A DNA stretch of 60,000 bases from Polytrichum commune (taxonomy: Eukaryota > Streptophyta > Polytrichopsida > Polytrichales > Polytrichaceae): contig OX485806.1 in assembly GCA_950295325.1 (NCBI GenBank), positions 31,932,001-31,992,000 of the forward strand, written 5' to 3'. Under the pieces are notes generated by a model, which saw nothing but the letters and a program-made list of their open reading frames with translations, was not told the DNA's origin and did no database searches. Shown here piece by piece: positions 57,671 through 60,000 of the stretch; within the stretch, counting starts at the first letter, position 1, and each line of letters begins with the position of its first letter. Made by a program: the position numbers and the translations under genes.

Positions 57671-60000
57671 TTATTACGCTCATTTAGTTTTTAACATTCC
57701 GCCTCCTTGTAACACAAGGTTAAGAAAGGTCATCGGTTACAATCGGTAACGTCGTTGCACCCAATTACTTACACATAAATGGTTACAAAGCTACATGGTT
57801 ATGCGATCTAGGGTTTAGGGTAGGGGTCTTTCATAGTTATAGTCTCATGGTTTTCACCCTCAAACCTATTCTTGAGTGTAGTATTCAATGACACAAAGTC
57901 GAATATTGTAATTTACCGATGATTGTCTATGTGCGTGGCTATGAACCATTTGAGTTACAACAAATTAAAATCTCAAGTATAAAATAAAATAAGCCAAAGC
58001 AAAGAATGGCATGGCATAAGAAACCATGGGCAATTACAGCACATCAAAGTAGGTGGCCATTAGAAATCATCACGCATAGTACATGGCATGCTCAATGAAT
58101 ACATGCCCGCCTCCCATACCCAGGGGATCGGGAATTTGAACAACCTTAATCCAGATTCATCAAACCCTAATCCATAGGTAACTCTGCTACAAATTTCAAT
58201 GCACTGGTGGAAGTTTGCCAAAGTTGCAAGTGTGTGAATGCCTATAGTTGCATGAGAGGGATGTAATTCTCCTAAAAAATTCGTAACGGAGAATGCAAGT
58301 ATTCCAAATCTCTTCAATATTCGTAGTTGTGCACACAACTACACATCATAGAATGTGTAGACATGTAGTTTTGTAATGGTATAATTCTGAGATTATGAGG
58401 ATGGGGTTGTGTGAATTTGAATATTTGTACAAATGTAAAAGTGTGGTTATGTACTTCTGTAGTTTTGTGGATATTTAGTTATGCAATTGTGTGGTTGTGT
58501 ATTTATGGGTGACATTCCAACAATTCGAAACACCTATGCATGCGTTATGTGAGAAAATGATGGGGCAGCCTCCCCACACGTTCAAATTCCAATTCACTAA
58601 ACTCCCGAATTGAGCACATTCGTTCCTAGATAACCCATTCGTCTTTTGCTTTAAGTATTTCTCCATTTGAATGTAGAATTTTGTGTTCTTACATGTGGAT
58701 CTTGGATTTGCATCTCTTTTGTTAGTATGTGGGTCTGAGGGTTGTGTGGAGGTTGTTGTGTGTGCAATGGCCGATTATGGCGATGCAAGAGTGTGACAAT
58801 GTTCCATCATATGCAGTAGGGTTGTTGTGGCTCAAGTTCTCCACACTAGCACCCATAGTCAGCCTGGCTTGTCCTTGATGAATTAAGGTAACCACATGGA
58901 TTGCAACATTTGCTTGTCATCATCTTACACTCCATCTAATTGGGCGCTTTAGATAGAGGTTCCCAATTGAAAACAATGAGACAAATTGAACCCTTGAACC
59001 GGACCCCTATCTTCTAGAATTGTTGTCCAAAACATGAGCTTTCCTTTGAGCTTCATTTCTTGGTTCGGACCCATAGTGTTTCCCTCCAAAATGATGCAAT
59101 GTACGAGAGTCGAAACACCTCGCTTTGCCTCTGCTTGGTCTTGGGCCCTCATCTAAAGCGCTTTGGCCCAATAGGATTTACACCTCTCAATCAATAAGAT
59201 TGACCCGTTTTGTTGGACATTTATCTAAAGCACACATAAAACAGCTAACTAGTTGTAGGGTCATTATGATTGAACTTGCTTTTCACTAGCTAAACTTAAG
59301 ACAACTGGGCATGGTGGGGAGGCATATAGAAGACTTCTTTATCTTATCTTGTGGTTGGGTGGTTCATTCCAAAAAAGTATGCAATAGAGAATTAGAGTTT
59401 CATTACATTAGTGAGCTGCATAGCTGGCCGCTTAGTTCACTAACTCGAGTCAAACTGTAAGCTTCGTACAAACAAGAGAAGAATTGAGACATATGAGAAA
59501 CAGAACAACACCAAATCCAATGCCGTAAGGAACTTCAGACCTCGACAAATAACGTCACCTCAATTCAGCACAGCAACGTCCTACTCATCGGTAAGCGGAC
59601 GAAATGCAGGAATAGGAGAAGTCAAAGTACAGACGCGGGTACTGCTGTCGACATTCAGGAAGCTTTACGGGAGAGAGTGAACGAAACTCTACGATACAAA
59701 GCTTGACTCGATCGAATGACAGCAACAGACAAGCAATACAACACCCACGGCCACCAGTATGGACCGACAGATGGAGAGGGTCAGGGGGGTGGAGGACGGT
59801 TTCCTGGTTTATTTGCACCTACTGTTTTCCATCCTCGCGTAGGAGGTCGTTCTTACATACCCTGCCTGTCTGTCTGTATCTGGCTGTCCTAGATATAATT
59901 CCATTGTTAGCCATCAATACACGTATCTCTCCTCAATATTGAGAGGCACGCACAATATTCAGGTAGATTGCGGATCATGATCGGATTGAAAGAATCACCC
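57671..60000. other. Intergenic to window end, no recognisable gene
   Basis: A short TAGGGTTTAGGG tract occurs near 57812. Simple TAGTTNTG-type wording recurs at 58320-58500. I see no gene. Confidence 0.4.

Overview
The window is nuclear DNA from a green plant of the streptophyte lineage, probably a non-seed plant or a charophyte alga. The species cannot be named from the sequence. The evidence is genes with GT-AG introns and pyrimidine-rich acceptors, an OSCA/CSC1-type channel gene of plant layout, short interstitial CCCTAAA telomere-type tracts, and plant-style MITEs and a solo LTR. Gene density is low and most of the DNA is repeat-derived.

Layout. 0.8-1.2 kb: a 347-bp MITE with homopolymer-G ends. 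1.8-5.8 kb: a DUF7869-like gene whose introns and flanks carry a private palindrome family (family B, arm CCCACGGGTG). 6.7-7.5 kb: a foldback element. 8.4-9.4 kb: a solo LTR. 10.5-11.3 kb: a decayed pogo/Emigrant-type element. 11.5-19.1 kb: a broken segmental copy of the 3' half of the OSCA gene, itself invaded by an LTR, a tandem array and a 5S-derived SINE. 22.3-25.35 kb: a second DUF7869-like gene on the minus strand. 25.5-26.6 kb: a satellite built around a second palindrome (family A, arm TTTGGGTCG). 27.4-29.2 kb: an AT-rich tandem duplication with telomere-type repeats, then a Tourist-like MITE. 29.3-38.3 kb: a GC-rich multi-exon gene with a DGQHS (ParB-like) region and an FCP1/NIF-type HAD phosphatase region; a ten-copy 99-bp array lies in its leader and family A palindromes sit in every intron and twice in an exon. 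39.4 kb: a second copy of the G-ended MITE, inverted. 45.4-54.0 kb: an apparently intact eight-exon OSCA channel gene containing a GC-AG intron and two 5S-derived SINE copies. 54-60 kb: no recognisable gene, one GTTAC-rich tandem duplication.

The most unusual signal is two unrelated palindrome families of the same design: 9-11-nt inverted arms kept nearly constant around a freely varying dinucleotide. Each is confined to one locus. Every intron I can place with canonical splice sites in the three palindrome-associated genes contains a palindrome, including the one intron of the second DUF7869 gene, which carries yet another palindrome sequence. In the phosphatase-like gene two copies are translated in frame. 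This resembles a locus-restricted palindromic element system, possibly tied to intron gain or turnover. That link is inference.

The genes show no common pathway. OSCA is a membrane channel, the phosphatase-like protein is probably nuclear or regulatory, and the DUF7869 genes may be domesticated or still mobile transposase-like genes.
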